A DNA stretch of 64,000 nt from Acanthosoma haemorrhoidale (lineage: Eukaryota; Arthropoda; Insecta; Hemiptera; Acanthosomatidae). Location: positions 171,999,226 to 172,063,225 of the forward strand of contig OV884011.1 of assembly GCA_930367205.1 (NCBI GenBank), in the 5' to 3' direction. Positions 22,863 through 34,999 of this stretch are shown here, piece by piece (the first letter of the stretch is position 1; each line of letters starts with the position of its first letter). The notes under the pieces are model-generated. The model searched no databases, had not been told where the DNA came from, and saw nothing but the letters and a program-made list of their open reading frames with translations. The position numbers and the translations under genes are program-made.

Positions 22863-25800
22863 TGTATCAGAATTTGAAGAATATTTATTTGTATATATAT
22901 TGTTTCGATTTTATTTTTTTGTATACATTTTATTTCTCTGTGCATTGTATATATTATCGGGGACTAATACTGTCAAAGATCTCACTTGATGTTAAATAAA
23001 TGTTTGTCCTTAAGGGACATAGTCCCAGGATATTACAGATGTTATAACTATTATCCCAGCCATATTATCTATCGGTCACTGGTGGAGATGAAGCCTCGTG
23101 CGTTACATTTTTTCGTTGAGAGACGAATGCTTGGTTGCTGCATCTGTCTGTAGGGACCAGCATACACAAGTTTTACGGGTCATTTTTTCAGTTCTAGCGC
23201 CTTCATGAATATTTCATACAGTCATGAGAAAAGCGCTCCGAGGACTGGTATGAGATGGCTTTTAGCAGATAAAGCCCTAACCGCAAACATTACAGCATAA
23301 CATTTTTCATAAAGTCTGGACGTAACAACTTGAAAGTAAGGACTCGGTATAGTAGACAGTATAGTTTGTGACTGTTTATCAGACAATAGAGAACGAAAGG
23401 TGATTATTAAGACACAGCTAGTAAATTAGTAAGACACGTTGGTATAGATCTACAATCTAACTGTTAGGGGCGGTTTATGTGTTTTAGAACGTCAACCCCC
23501 ATACATATAAAAAAAAAATACAGAACGGGTTTAGTTCAAACCATTAAAAGAAAATTTTCGGTGGGACGGAGTATATTATACTCCCAGAAATGTTACCTTG
23601 GATAATATAATACAAATGTTTACCATTAACTTAATTTTTTTCAACGCGGTTTACATACAATTGGTTTATATTTTATAGTACGGTCACGTGTGGAAATGAG
23701 AGCGATAACTTAATTTTTATTTATGGAAATCAAATCATTTATGATACATATCGGCAATAAATCATATTATATAATATTACATACGGCAATAATAATATTA
23801 CATTACAGCTTTATTACAATAATGAAATTCATCGAATCAAAAACATAAAGGAATATGACACCACTATGGGATAGTGTCTTACAGCAAAAAGGACTAGTCT
23901 ACAAACTGTTTTCTTATTAGCATGGTGATTGTATGTTTTTTTTAGTTTCATCACATCGGTTTCACCTAACATCAGGCATTCAACATTGGTTATTGAACAA
24001 TATTTCATAAGAATTATTACAATTGGACTATCGTTTACAAAAGAAATTATTGAAAATATCGTTATTATGTCATTAACAATCATTCTTCACTACACCTTAG
24101 AGGATTTGTCATAAATTTCAGTTTACGTGACTGTCATTAACTAGTAACCACCTAAGTACAACCTATTGCAATGATTGGCGCAGCGTAAACGTTTGTCATC
24201 ATGAATATGACACTGGGTCCTTGATGACGTTGGGCTCCAGAAAAAAAAGTAATGACTCAAACATAAAAGATATTCATTTTCCATTAACAATTATAGATCC
24301 ATCAGACCAGGATAAAATAACTAATTTTTTTTTGTTAAGACTCGTTTTCACAAAATGTTTCGTTTCAGACGAAACACTACATAAGTCCTACAACATCGCT
24401 TATGTGCTAAATAAGCTAAGTTACCTTAGCACAAAAAGACTGGTACAAGAATTTACGTCCGGGAAAAAAACGCACACACTCCCAGACTTCTTAGGAGAAG
24501 ATATCTAAGAGATTTACTGGCTCCTTAGGGTATCCTGCTAGCAGATTGCAAATTATTGAAAAATGGTTAATTATTAAACGATTTAAAACTATTGGCAATA
24601 CCTGCCAAGGAAATGACGAAAGGAAAAAACGCTTGATTTTTTTTGTGCATTCATTTTTATCATTAACAGTTCACACTTATAAACACTTATAAAAAGATTC
24701 AAAGAACAGCAAGTAATAACCGAAAGAACATAAAAAGCATTGGGCACGTGAAATAGATATATCACGAAAACCAAAGATTTCATTAACGTCCACACTTCGG
24801 TGGGAGGGGTCATCAAACAAGATGCTAACTTCTACTATGGAGATAGGAGAATCGTTAAGGCTTCACTAGATCAGATCTTAAGATAATTTCCCTGATCCCC
24901 CAACATCCTCGGGTTTGACATCTCCGAGATTTATTATGTCCGAATATGAAAATGCGAAATAATTTCAAATTCGAGGGAATTATACGTGAATTTAAGAAAA
25001 AAAATATGTGCCGTAGAAATATTAAACATTGTTACTTATTAATTTTTCAATTGTGTATTGTAGGCAAAAAAAAATTCGTTGGGAAAACAAATGTATTCAG
25101 AAACCGAGATTTTCTGTCATTAATAGCAAAACTTATTTAAAAAGAATATAACTGATTTTTTCAAAAGTGATTAACCTATCTCTTGATTCAAGTTTGAAGT
25201 TTAGAGGGAAATCGAGGCTGCAACGACCCTATATGTTGAACTTCAAAAGACACAATCAGCCAAACAATCACAGACAACACGATCATTTTTACCATTTAAA
25301 AACAAAAATAAATTTGAACTGATAAATGCATGTATGCTTATGTAAATTATGTACAGACTGTAATCAAAATAGTAAAAAAAAACGTAGATTTGAACAAATC
25401 GAAATTTTTGTCAGCCATCATAAAACATAACCCCCTATTTACACAGGAAAGTCACTTAACAGCCACGAATTCGACGTTCACGCTGTTTTCCTGGAACACA
25501 ACCCTCGTGAAAGTTAATAAGTAGTATCACGAGTAATAGCAGTAGCTTACTAAGTAATTACTCTCTAATTAATTATTCAATAATTGCCAATTAATTATTT
25601 CCTCAATTATATTACATATTATGTTTGCATATTGTAACAAATAATCTATCCAGCTCCACGTTTGATAATCCTCGGTACCGTCATGGATATTTATTTAACA
25701 GCAACCGGAGTAATAAATAACTGATGTAACTTTTTCTTGTCATTTCCTTTTACAAAGTAATTAAATCATGCGATGTAGATGTTAAGGTGACCACAAGTTA

Positions 25801-28699
25801 TAAATAGGAGTCTAGGGATAGGACCCAAGCTTTTTTTTTTTCTTACTTTAAAAACACCACCTCCAATTAGCACTGGAACGGGATTCCCGTGACACGGTTC
25901 ATTCTTATTGGCCTACTTACGATACATAAGAGAAAATATTACAGAATAAATAAAAAATAGTTAACTTATCAACACCATAGGAGAGTGCTAGATAGAAAAC
26001 GGATAATACTATACCGTCCTGAATAAAACCGGATTCGAATCTCAGATTAAATAAATGACTTTTACTAGAATTAGGAATCAGGAAATTCAGATAAAAATGC
26101 TTTTAAGAAAACAGGTTTCTTAGTCATATCTCTGTATTTTTTTTTCTGATTCACGAACTCCAATACACACATTTACAATCGTTAATTTGTATCACATTTC
26201 GCGAATTGCACTTTAAAATACTGAAACTGGTGGAAATTCCTTTACTTTGCAAAGAGACAAAGTGATTAAAAGAATAAGAAAACTTTATTTAAAACTCAAC
26301 TTGTTACTATATTGTTATTACTTGTTCCGGTATACTTTCTATGTAATTGTATTGGTTATAACATGTTATATTTATATTGTATAGTAGGTGGAGAAATGCT
26401 ATGAAAAGAGTACGGGGAAAATCTGTATGTGCCTATATCCCACAAATATGCTCGTGAAAATCATCAAATTGATATACATATTCAAATATCATAAACATAT
26501 TCCAGGATATTCTGTTTTATGCTAGTTAGCTGTTGTTTAATAAATGTGAAGTGATTGAAAAACATAAAAAAGCTACCATTTATCTAACATATGGGCCCTA
26601 AATACAATAATTACTCTTTTAAAAGGTGCCTTCAAAAGAGGTGACTATTGCACAAGGGATGAGAATTGTCAAAATTCAGAAAAACTGAAATTTGACACTA
26701 CAATTGTGTAAAATAAGATTGTCCCAAATGTTTCGTCGTTTAATGTTAGTATACATATTAACAGAGATACAGATTCAATTTTTATTGCTTGAATTCCCTT
26801 AAATATATTACGACAAGTTTCTCCTTATTTTACCATTTTCGTTATTTTTGTTCGCCTGTTACCACGGTTTTTTAAGTGATCAGGTCTTCGTTGTAATTCT
26901 GCCTGGCGTTCAACCAACTGCCTGTGGAGCAGTATGTAAGTCAATAGTTATAGCAATGTGACTCAGTTAATTATAAAATAAATTTCTTGAGTGGCTGTCA
27001 AAATCATTACTGCAACTGGGGTGAGAATTGTCAAGAAAAACAAAATGTACAAATTTATGTTCCCTGATTCACCTGAGATTTTTATTTTGGGAAATGAAAG
27101 AGTCCTTGCTAGGGCCTAGCTCCACTTCTGTTCCGGGTTGACCCGGTATTGTAGTACCTCCGGGAAAGACCAATATAAAGCAAACCACCTGCAAAATTTA
27201 CTTTTAAGCCATTAATTGAGTAATTAAATTGATTGATTAATTAGTCGCCTAATTGTAGGAAGAAAGGGGGGGGGTTGTCCAGTCGGTTTACAATATACGT
27301 TTCAGTTGAAAAAAATATAAGATGGTTGGAGTTCAAATAGGATGCGTTTGGGTATGTAGTCCCATTTCCCAATTTCAGAACTTGGCACTATCGTGACGCC
27401 TCAATATTTTCTTAAACATTTTGATGCTCACGGGGTTTTTTCTTTCTTTTTTTATTTGTTTTAAACTTGTGTACCGATCCGACTCGTTTTCATAATTTTT
27501 AACATACTTGTTTTAAGTTTTTCTAGCAGTTTCTAAAACTTTGCCCATGTATGTGCTTTTTTTCTACTCTTAAGTGAAATTTTCATCATTTTTAGACAGT
27601 TTATAACATTTTCGATGTAAAAATGATTCATCTGTTTCTGCTACACTTTTTCTGAAAATAAAAGAACTACAAAAGAAATAAAATAATAAAAGCACTGGGT
27701 TTTCTAGTAAAAATCAAACAATTTTCTGACAATACTCCACTGTACTAAATGTATGATTTATAATGAGAAACAACTCTTACCCCGCTTGTAGGTGGAGAAT
27801 TGTCGCGAAGAAATTTTTTTTTTACGGGAACAGAAAGGGTTCTGAAAATTTGACATTGACCCCTAAGGACCATTATAACAATCACCTAAAAGGGCGTTGT
27901 GCTCATACAAATGCTTGTTGTATAGTATCAAACAACTAGCGAGCTAGAAAATTACCCGTTTGATGGTAAAGTATTAACAACTTCAAACATATTCCAGAAT
28001 AAATGTTTTGAGAGTATTTAATATAAATGGAACATTGTTCAACTTTATTAGATAATATTTTAGGAAACTTGATTACTTTATTTCAAAGTGCTAGTGAGCT
28101 ATGACGATAAGTAATGCTCTTCAGGGGTAGGTTATAATATTATTTGTATAATTTTTTGGTCTTCTATGAACAAAGCCTTTCGTTCTCATGAAAATAAATG
28201 GCCTGGTGATGTTACTGGATCTTAGTGGCGCCACCATATCAATGTAGGCTAAATATACAGCCACTACATTCTCAATGCCAGAAATCAAAACGTTTGTCAT
28301 TTAAAATCCGATTCAACTAATAACTGGGGTCTGTTTTTTTTTTTTGGCGTACCTGATTTTTCAAATTAATTATAACAAGAATAAAAACTAATGTTTTTTT
28401 TTGTACTCTCGACTTGCCACAACGGTTTACAGTCTTACGTATACTCAAAAGTTACTTGCAGTAAGAAACCCCTGCGTTGGAATACTGGCGCCATACGACG
28501 GAGTTCCTGTCTGCTACTCCGCTCAGAAAGAAGAACTTTCAACATGACTCGGTAGAGCTCACCGTAAAAGATTCGTAACTGGGCAGAGAGCCGTAAGCTA
28601 AATCCTTTCCCAGCTCACTGGCCGCGATTACCTTCCATTTTACTTCTTTGCTGAGGCCGATTCCATCTGAGTGACAAGTGAGGAAGAGTCGGAGTAACT
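22863..28699. other. Long gene-free stretch
   Basis: AT-rich throughout. The phrase GAGAATTGTC recurs in similar settings near 26660, 27021 and 27792. A 95-codon frame at 24221-24508 has no motif. Confidence 0.5.
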
Positions 28700-28701
28700 T
28701 A

Positions 28702-29998
28702 CGAGGGTGGTCTGAAAAGTTTCCGACCTAACAAAGATACAAGACGTTTTTTCAGAATTTTTTTTTATTTTTCAATATAGTCTCCTTGTAACTCTACACA
28801 CCTCTCCCAGCGATGCTCCCATCTCTGTAACCCGTCCAAATAGTACTCGGCGTTTTTCTCTGCGAAATAATCGTTCACGAAGGTGATTGTCTCTTCATTT
28901 GACGAAAATCTCTGTCCTCCGAGCGCAATTTTTAGATGAGGGAACAAAAAGAAGTCGCTTGGGGCTAGATCTGGTGAGTAAGGTGGATGGTCAAGCAGTT
29001 AAAACCGTAATTCATGGATTTTCGCTATGGCAACCGCTGAGGTGTGAGACGGTGCATTTTCTTGGTGAAACACGATTTTCTTTTTCTGCAAATGTGGCCG
29101 TTTTTCCGCAAGTTCTGCCTTCAGCTTGTCAAGTAATGATGCGTAGTATGCTCCTGTAATGGTTTTTCCTTTTTGAAGATAATCGATTAAAATAACTCCA
29201 TGACTATCCCAAAAAACAGTCGCCATCACTTTCCGAGCCGACAAAACAGTTTTTGCTTGTTTTGGAGCCAGTTCCCCCTTTGCAGGCCACTGCTTGGACT
29301 GTATTTTTGTTTCGGGCGTATAATGGTGTATCCAAATTTCATCCACAGTAATTAATCGGCGCCAAAACTCGGATTTATTGCACCTAAACTGCGCCAACAG
29401 AGCGTTGGAAATGTTCATTCGAACAAGTTTTTGGTCTAACGTGAGCAAACGCGGCAGCCAACGCGCGGACAGCTTTCTCATCTCTAAATGTTGAATTAAT
29501 ATGTGACAAACACGTTCTTTTGACATGTTCATAACCTCTTCTATCTCTCTCACTTTAATTCGGCGGTCGTCTTGCACCATTTGGTGAACTTTGGCGATGT
29601 TTTCGTCGGTAGTTGCAGTTTTTGGACGTCCCGAACGTTCATCGCCTCCCAAGCTCTTACGTCCATGTTTAAATTCAGCTGCCCAAAATTTCACTGTGGT
29701 AAATGATGGTGCAGAGTCCCCATACACAGAATCCAACTCATTTTTGATTTGCGTAGGCGTATTGCCTTTCAAAAAAAAATATTTAATGACAGCTCGATAC
29801 TAGATTTTGTCCATTTTGTCCATCATAAAAACACTCACATCGACTCACTCAAACGACTGCTACACAACAACTGCGCGTCCAAAATGGCTGAAACTTTGGT
29901 GAATAACTGTCAACAGATGAACAACGAAATTCACTAGCTTTTATTTACGACTGCTGCTGTCTTCATGTTGAGGTCGGAAACTTTTCAGACCACCCTCG
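28702..29998 (-). mobile_element. Full-length mariner transposon with perfect 28-bp terminal inverted repeats
   Basis: The two ends are perfect inverted repeats of 28 bp, starting CGAGGGTGGTCTGAAAAG on each strand. They are flanked by the TA target duplication at 28700-28701 and 29999-30000. The total length of 1297 bp is that expected of mariner. The single internal gene runs right to left. Perfect termini together with an interpretable reading frame suggest a comparatively young insertion, unlike most other repeats here. Mobility is nevertheless lost because of two nonsense codons and a substituted catalytic residue. Confidence 0.96.
28765..29826 (-). pseudogene. Mariner transposase (D,D34D family), inactivated by two in-frame stops and a D-to-E change
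   Basis: The frame starts ATGATG at 29826 and covers 353 codons, about the family's usual length, with no frameshift. Codon 9 is TAG (29800-29802) and codon 276 is TAA (28999-29001), so both are single nonsense lesions. The order is: N-terminal helix-turn-helix region (KGNTPTQIKNELDSVYGD, HGRKSLGGDERSGRP), second HTH and linker (DDRRIKVREIEEVMNMS, then LSARWLPRLLT), then the catalytic core. Catalytic positions are Asp162 (TVDEIWIHHY), position 256 (HQEN, normally HQDN or HHDN) and Asp291 (SPDLAPSDFF). The second metal-binding Asp is therefore Glu. Counting the stop as a residue, 34 positions separate the second and third catalytic sites, as in mariner. The C-terminus (YYLDGLQRWEHRW) is intact. 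Confidence 0.94.
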
Positions 29999-30000
29999 TA

Positions 30001-30454
30001 GAAGCGATTCTAACCTGTTCATCATGCACATTAAAAGACATCGTTGAAATATTAATCTTATTGGAACACTGCGACTATATGCATATTTTTGATATTTTAT
30101 GAAATCGATAGCTCATGGTATAGCCTACTCTTTCTGTTCTAAAATGGAGCTCGCCAGAAATCCCCATTTAACAATAAAAAACTAAAACAAGACAATTGAG
30201 TCCCCAAAAGTTATACCTAAGTTTACGGGTACAATCGATAGGTTTTTTTTACCGTTAATGACATCGAAATATTAGGTCATCTACTCGTTATATAATAATA
30301 ATAATAATCATTTGATTAGCCCAGTTATATAATACTCATTAGATCTTACATTTTTAGTAGAAACGTGTACCTCAGTTGAGACTTATGGCCCTCTTTTGTT
30401 TGTCTTTTAACCCCTTCCTAACCCTAACCCCTAACCATTTGCTACCTGCTAGGG
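30001..30454. other. No gene seen
   Basis: AT-rich flank of the mariner. A short CCTAACCCTAACCCC-like run lies at about 30418-30437. Confidence 0.5.
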
Positions 30455-30595
30455 CCAAGACATTTGTGCCTTAGCCTTCACTAAAATATGTTCTAGTGCT
30501 GTAACTGGTTAATATTTGTATATATATACCAGTGTTTTGATTGTTATTCATAATAAAGTTTTTCAAAATACTCTCCTCTACAAGATTATTTAACT
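30455..30595 (+). repeat. LTR-like repeat family B, 3'-end fragment
   Basis: About 140 bp matches the last part of family B (ATATACCAGTGTTTTGAT, AATAAAG, ACTCTCCTCTACAAGATTA). The 5' part is absent or too diverged to recognise. Confidence 0.62.
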
Positions 30596-30898
30596 GCCCA
30601 CTAATGTGGGTACAGTTGATGAGTTGTTTATTAAATTATGACCATGTACGCACCACATGCACGCCAAACATGTTAATAATGAGAGGAATGGTTATAATTA
30701 TTTTAACTAAGCTTCCTAATATAATTAATTGAATATGGATATTTAACGCTAGAGAGGTTACCGAGTTTTATATATTTTCTATTAACTAATAATACTATAT
30801 ATTGAAGAACATATTACAATCCCCATGAATTTATTATAAATGAAATGTCGTTTTCTGTTCTTTATTATAATTATTATTATATTTTAATAATAACACTT

Positions 30899-31060
30899 AA
30901 AGACATATCACTTCTGGGGTAGCTCTCATACACATAGGGCTGGCCAGAGTGTCTGGGGTGCCTAAGTACATGTCAGGTGGTGGTGCTTGCAGGGCGGGAG
31001 GTTTGATCAGAGGGTAAAAACCATACCTACCTAAATTAGTTACATAACTGCATTCCACTA
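30899..31060 (-). other. Possible terminal exon, proline-rich
   Basis: On the minus strand, YGFYPLIKPPALQAPPPDMY and LGTPDTLASPMCMRATPEV end at a TAA near 30899, after an acceptor-like AATTTAG. The segment is GC-richer than its neighbours. No upstream exon was found, and it may be a repeat fragment. Confidence 0.22.
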
Positions 31061-31115
31061 ATCTTGACAATATCATACAATCATTCCAAATCCTTAGAGC
31101 TAACATGCTGCAGAA

Positions 31116-33114
31116 GAAACTCCATTACGCGCATTGCAGGACCAAATTTTAGTTTTGGTTTTTGGAGGAAGAATACAAGGTATAATAATAATAGTATGAA
31201 TCTCAACCAACAGATAGCAGTATTTTTGATCCTAAATTAATAGCTACGGATAATTCAATTATTAACTAAGCGAACCATATTTTGAAAACAGATTTTTACA
31301 CAAAAATATTGTACAATTTGATAAGTGGAAAGATTTTTAATTTTTGATCCAATTTTCATGCTTTTCCTATACAGTCTCAAATGAATGACTGATGTTTTGG
31401 GGTCAAGAGATGGGATATTGTTTACTTTTGGAATGGCTAAATGTTAAGAATTGGGTTTTAAGTATGTTTTCAGTGTGAAAAAATATTGAAGGATGCTGAG
31501 ATAGCTGAATTTAATTACATAATCAATTTATATGTATATCATTATCATTATTCCAGAAGGGATGAGAGCATTTATATTTTTATTTTTGCTAACTAATAAT
31601 GTTTATTATATACACATTGTTTTTGTTATGTACTAAGTGTATGTTTGTATTTTTTTGATGTGTGTAACAGGATAGGGGTCAAGTAGCATTCCTTCTTTAT
31701 TTAGCCAAATCAATGATATTTAAAGCAGCTTTGTAGTGGTATGTCACTGAATACTATTTTACTATAATATCCCTTTTCAATTATTATATTCCTAAACCAG
31801 GATAGTTTATAGGTTATTACATATTGGAGTGATACCTTCAAAACATAAAAAGATGCTCCTGGGCATTAAAAAAACACAAAGAATTTTCAAAAATTTGTTT
31901 AACAAAATCTAATAAGTCCATGAAGAGGGCCAATGGTGAACCAGAGCAGACCAAAAATTGAGGTAGCTTTATGACTACCCCTGTTTATTTGGTTAACTTT
32001 GTCTTAAGCAGGCGATAGATGGTTAAGCCACATTGGGAGTTCTCACCATAATCACATTCCAAGAAGAATGCTATATGGCAGAACTGGAGGAAGAATGCAG
32101 AGACAATTCTAAGAAACTGTAGTTCCATGAAAGAAAGAAAATAAATAAGAACTATTCTGGTAGAAGGCCTATAGATACCATAGCCCTTCTTTGTATTGTA
32201 TTTATAATTAAGTATAAACTTAGGCTATAAGTTTAATATCTTGTTTAAAAATTAACACTAGTGTCATTATTATTATATTATTGGTTTAAAAAACTTCTAC
32301 TGATGGTACATGGTTGTAATGATAACTAATACAGATAAACTATCTAAATATTTATTTATTTTAATGATTCATTAATATAATAATTTGGTAATGTAAAAAC
32401 AACCATTGACCCGTTTTGGGGTTTTAGTTAGTGTAATATTATAGTAATAAGAGGATATATAATATACAAGATTTTTGAACGACAATAAGTATTATTTTTT
32501 AATCAACATAATAACATCATTGGTGCTTTAACAGTGTAATGTAATTTAACAATATAAAATCCAAACTAAATATAGATTAGAATTAAGTGATCGTGTTTAG
32601 CTTTTCTGTCACACTGAAAAATATATTTAGTATCCTACCCTTAGCATTGTACAATATAATATATTAACAATAATCATTTGAAGAGAATAAATAAAAACGA
32701 GAAACCCATGGCACAAACTTCAGAAGCAGGGCTGGCCTAAGGTAGTTCCTACAGTCAGTAGGTGGCTATGAGGTGATAGTGTGGTTATCACTGGGTATTA
32801 CCTCTCTGCCTCAAATTTGATTTTCTTAACTTGAGAAAAATTATCCAATAACTTATGAATTTATTTTTTTTCATGATTTTATAATTCTAATTTAACATAC
32901 AAATATATTTTTATACTGTATATAAGAATATTTAATTCATGAATCCTTTAAAAAACTTTGCAACAAACTTATCCTAAAGCGATTCTTCTATTTTGAAATA
33001 CAAGTTTTTTTAAAGCTATAAGTATAGCTTTAGTATATTAAGTCAAATGTAAACCTATATTTACACAAATATACATTCAATCTTGCATAATATTTTGCTT
33101 GTAATAGTATGCAA
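31116..33114. other. AT-rich, no gene except a possible LINE scrap
   Basis: Nothing else is supportable. The stretch lies downstream of the cuticle gene's 3' end and may include its untranslated region. Confidence 0.5.
32000..32115 (+). mobile_element. Possible LINE C-terminal scrap
   Basis: The frame reads GLSHIGSSHHNHIPRRMLYG, then RTGGRMQRQF. This resembles the W.GHV.R....RIP...L.G...GRR ending of RTE- or CR1-type LINE proteins. It is too short and diverged for a firm call. Confidence 0.3.
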
Positions 33115-33120
33115 TTTATT
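33115..33120 (-). promoter_or_regulatory. Candidate polyadenylation signal of the cuticular gene
   Basis: An AATAAA hexamer on the minus strand lies 16 bp after the TAA stop of the terminal cuticle exon. It would give a very short 3' UTR. In sequence this AT-rich, chance hexamers are frequent, so a later signal is possible. Confidence 0.35.
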
Positions 33121-33136
33121 TAGTAAGGTATTGTGG

Positions 33137-33355
33137 TTAAGCATAATTGTAGGTAATGGTCGGATGGTAACCTGTCAAGTCAGACCAATAGTTTACTACT
33201 TGCATTCTTCGGTCAGGAAGAAGTACATGGTACATTCCTCTTACAAGATTCCCTTCTCTGATTTCCCTTTGGCCCATATCCAGTAAACTAGTTTTGTCCC
33301 GCACCACATAGTTGTACAAATAGTTCTTGTCAAAAGGTAATCTTTCATCGTCTGT
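33137..33355 (-). CDS. Cuticular protein gene, terminal exon with chitin-binding RR domain
   Basis: The exon has 72 codons and a TAA stop at 33137-33139, after an acceptor TTGCTTACAG at 33356. It carries a Rebers-Riddiford-type (chitin_bind_4) domain: YNYVVRDKTSLLD, then REIREGNLVRGMYHVLLPD, then MQVVNYWSDLTGYHPTITY. Aromatic residues sit at the usual spacing, and the GxYxVxLPDGR and GYxPxVxY signatures are both recognisable. One departure is visible: the usual LPDG reads LPDR. The family binds chitin fibres in the extracellular cuticle, and the aromatic residues form the binding face. The total reconstructed length from three exons is 200 residues plus the missing start, normal for RR proteins. 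The assignment to the RR family is firm. The subfamily (RR-1 or pro-resilin-like) is not determined. Confidence 0.86.
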   Translation of the reverse strand, partial: TDDERLPFDKNYLYNYVVRDKTSLLDMGQREIREGNLVRGMYHVLLPDRRMQVVNYWSDLTGYHPTITYNYA

Positions 33356-34999
33356 CTGTAAGCAATACATACATATTAATCTTAATGTCAATATTCTATA
33401 GTGTATAAGAGAGGGAAAAATAGTAAATAAATGTTTTAATTTATTAAAGCTTTCATTATCTAGGTTAATTAAACTTCAATTCAAGTAAAAAAAATGCTAA
33501 TAATACCTACATTTTTATTTGTATTTTTTAATACTTGTATGTGGGTAATTTTCATTGAAACTTTTAGGTTTTAATTTTTAATTCAAAATTTGAATGAAAA
33601 TAAAGTTAGCTGTTCAAATAAACACCCATCCATTCCCCCACAATGTTGCTCATTAATGAAAACATTTTTTAAGGTTATTGTTTAAATATTATACATCCAC
33701 AATCAGAACCAAGCAAATAATAAAATTATATGTGTTAAATTTTCTAATTGGACCACAGTTGCTACAATCCTCTTTTTTTTTTTTTTAAATTCGCTATCAT
33801 GGTCAGAGTTGTCACTTAGAGAGAAGAATTGTGGCTTCCAAAATCAATAACAGCATTGGGAATATACTAAAAGGTAACTAATTGTAAAGGTAACTAATTA
33901 ATTTATAGCTCTACCTTTTATTTTTACCATACATCAAACATCTTATTAACACTATAAACAACTTTTAATATTCATAATTCCTTACAATCCACTTTTTGTC
34001 AGGATATCATAACATTTAATTTGATTCCTTACTCAAAATAAAAAGACCATTTTGTTTTTTTAATTACCATGAACATGCTTAATTTTTCTTCATTAGTTTT
34101 TAATTTGATGGCTGTATTTGTTCTGTTGTTGGCCACCAAGTAATGAAATATCCTATTCTAAGTTTAACATGAGGCAGAACTGACTGTCACCATTAAATAC
34201 ATAAGGACTGCAGGCTATGAAAAAAAAAATTTAAAAACAATAAAAATGCCATGTATTCCATAGAAGCTTTCTCGCTAGCAGTTTGAGCTTAAGTAACAGA
34301 GATTTTGTTTGTGTTTCAAAAATTGTACAAATTTAATGTTTGTATTATCATTTGCATAGCAACCTTTCTTTCTAATAACAAGGAGTAGATTTTTTCATTT
34401 TAAATTCTTTACCAGTATAGATAACTCCGCAATCTTGCAAAACTTTGTTGGACAATATGTGCACCGGTTGCAATATGTTGATGTACAGGAGTACAGCATA
34501 TAAAATCAATAATATAGTTTATTTTCTAATTTTATCTTGATGCTTCAATTAAATGAGTTTTTGCTGATACTCATAGACAGCCAAATATCTAATAGTTTTT
34601 CTTCTAAATTATTCCTCTTGTTGCCAATGCATGTAATAAAGCTGGCCTTCTCTAGATTATCTTGAATCATCGTTATAGAGGAGTCACTGTGCAATAAATA
34701 GTTCTGAACTGATTTATAATGATGTTGAATATTTCTCTGAATGTCTAAATGCTATATAAAGTTCAATCACAAGTTAAAGAAATTAGATCGCATTAAAATT
34801 ATTAAAATATTCCTGTTTATTAAATGTACAATTTTATTGAATTTTGTTTTATTAGTCATGGCATTTTACAATCCCACAAAAAATAGAAAAATAGACATCT
34901 GAAACATTATAACTCAGCAGGGTGTAACATTCAAAAAATCAATTTAACAAAAAAACTACGAATAAAAATCAAATAAATTATTTCATTAGATAACAATAA

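Noticed and set aside
26000..26050. B-box-like GGATTCGAATCTC
   Set aside because: No acceptor stem or A-box could be paired with it.
28887..29159. Plus-strand 90-codon frame
   Set aside because: It is the antisense of the mariner transposase.
30418..30437. Telomere-like CCTAACCCTAACCCC
   Set aside because: Too short, irregular and not the usual insect pentamer array.
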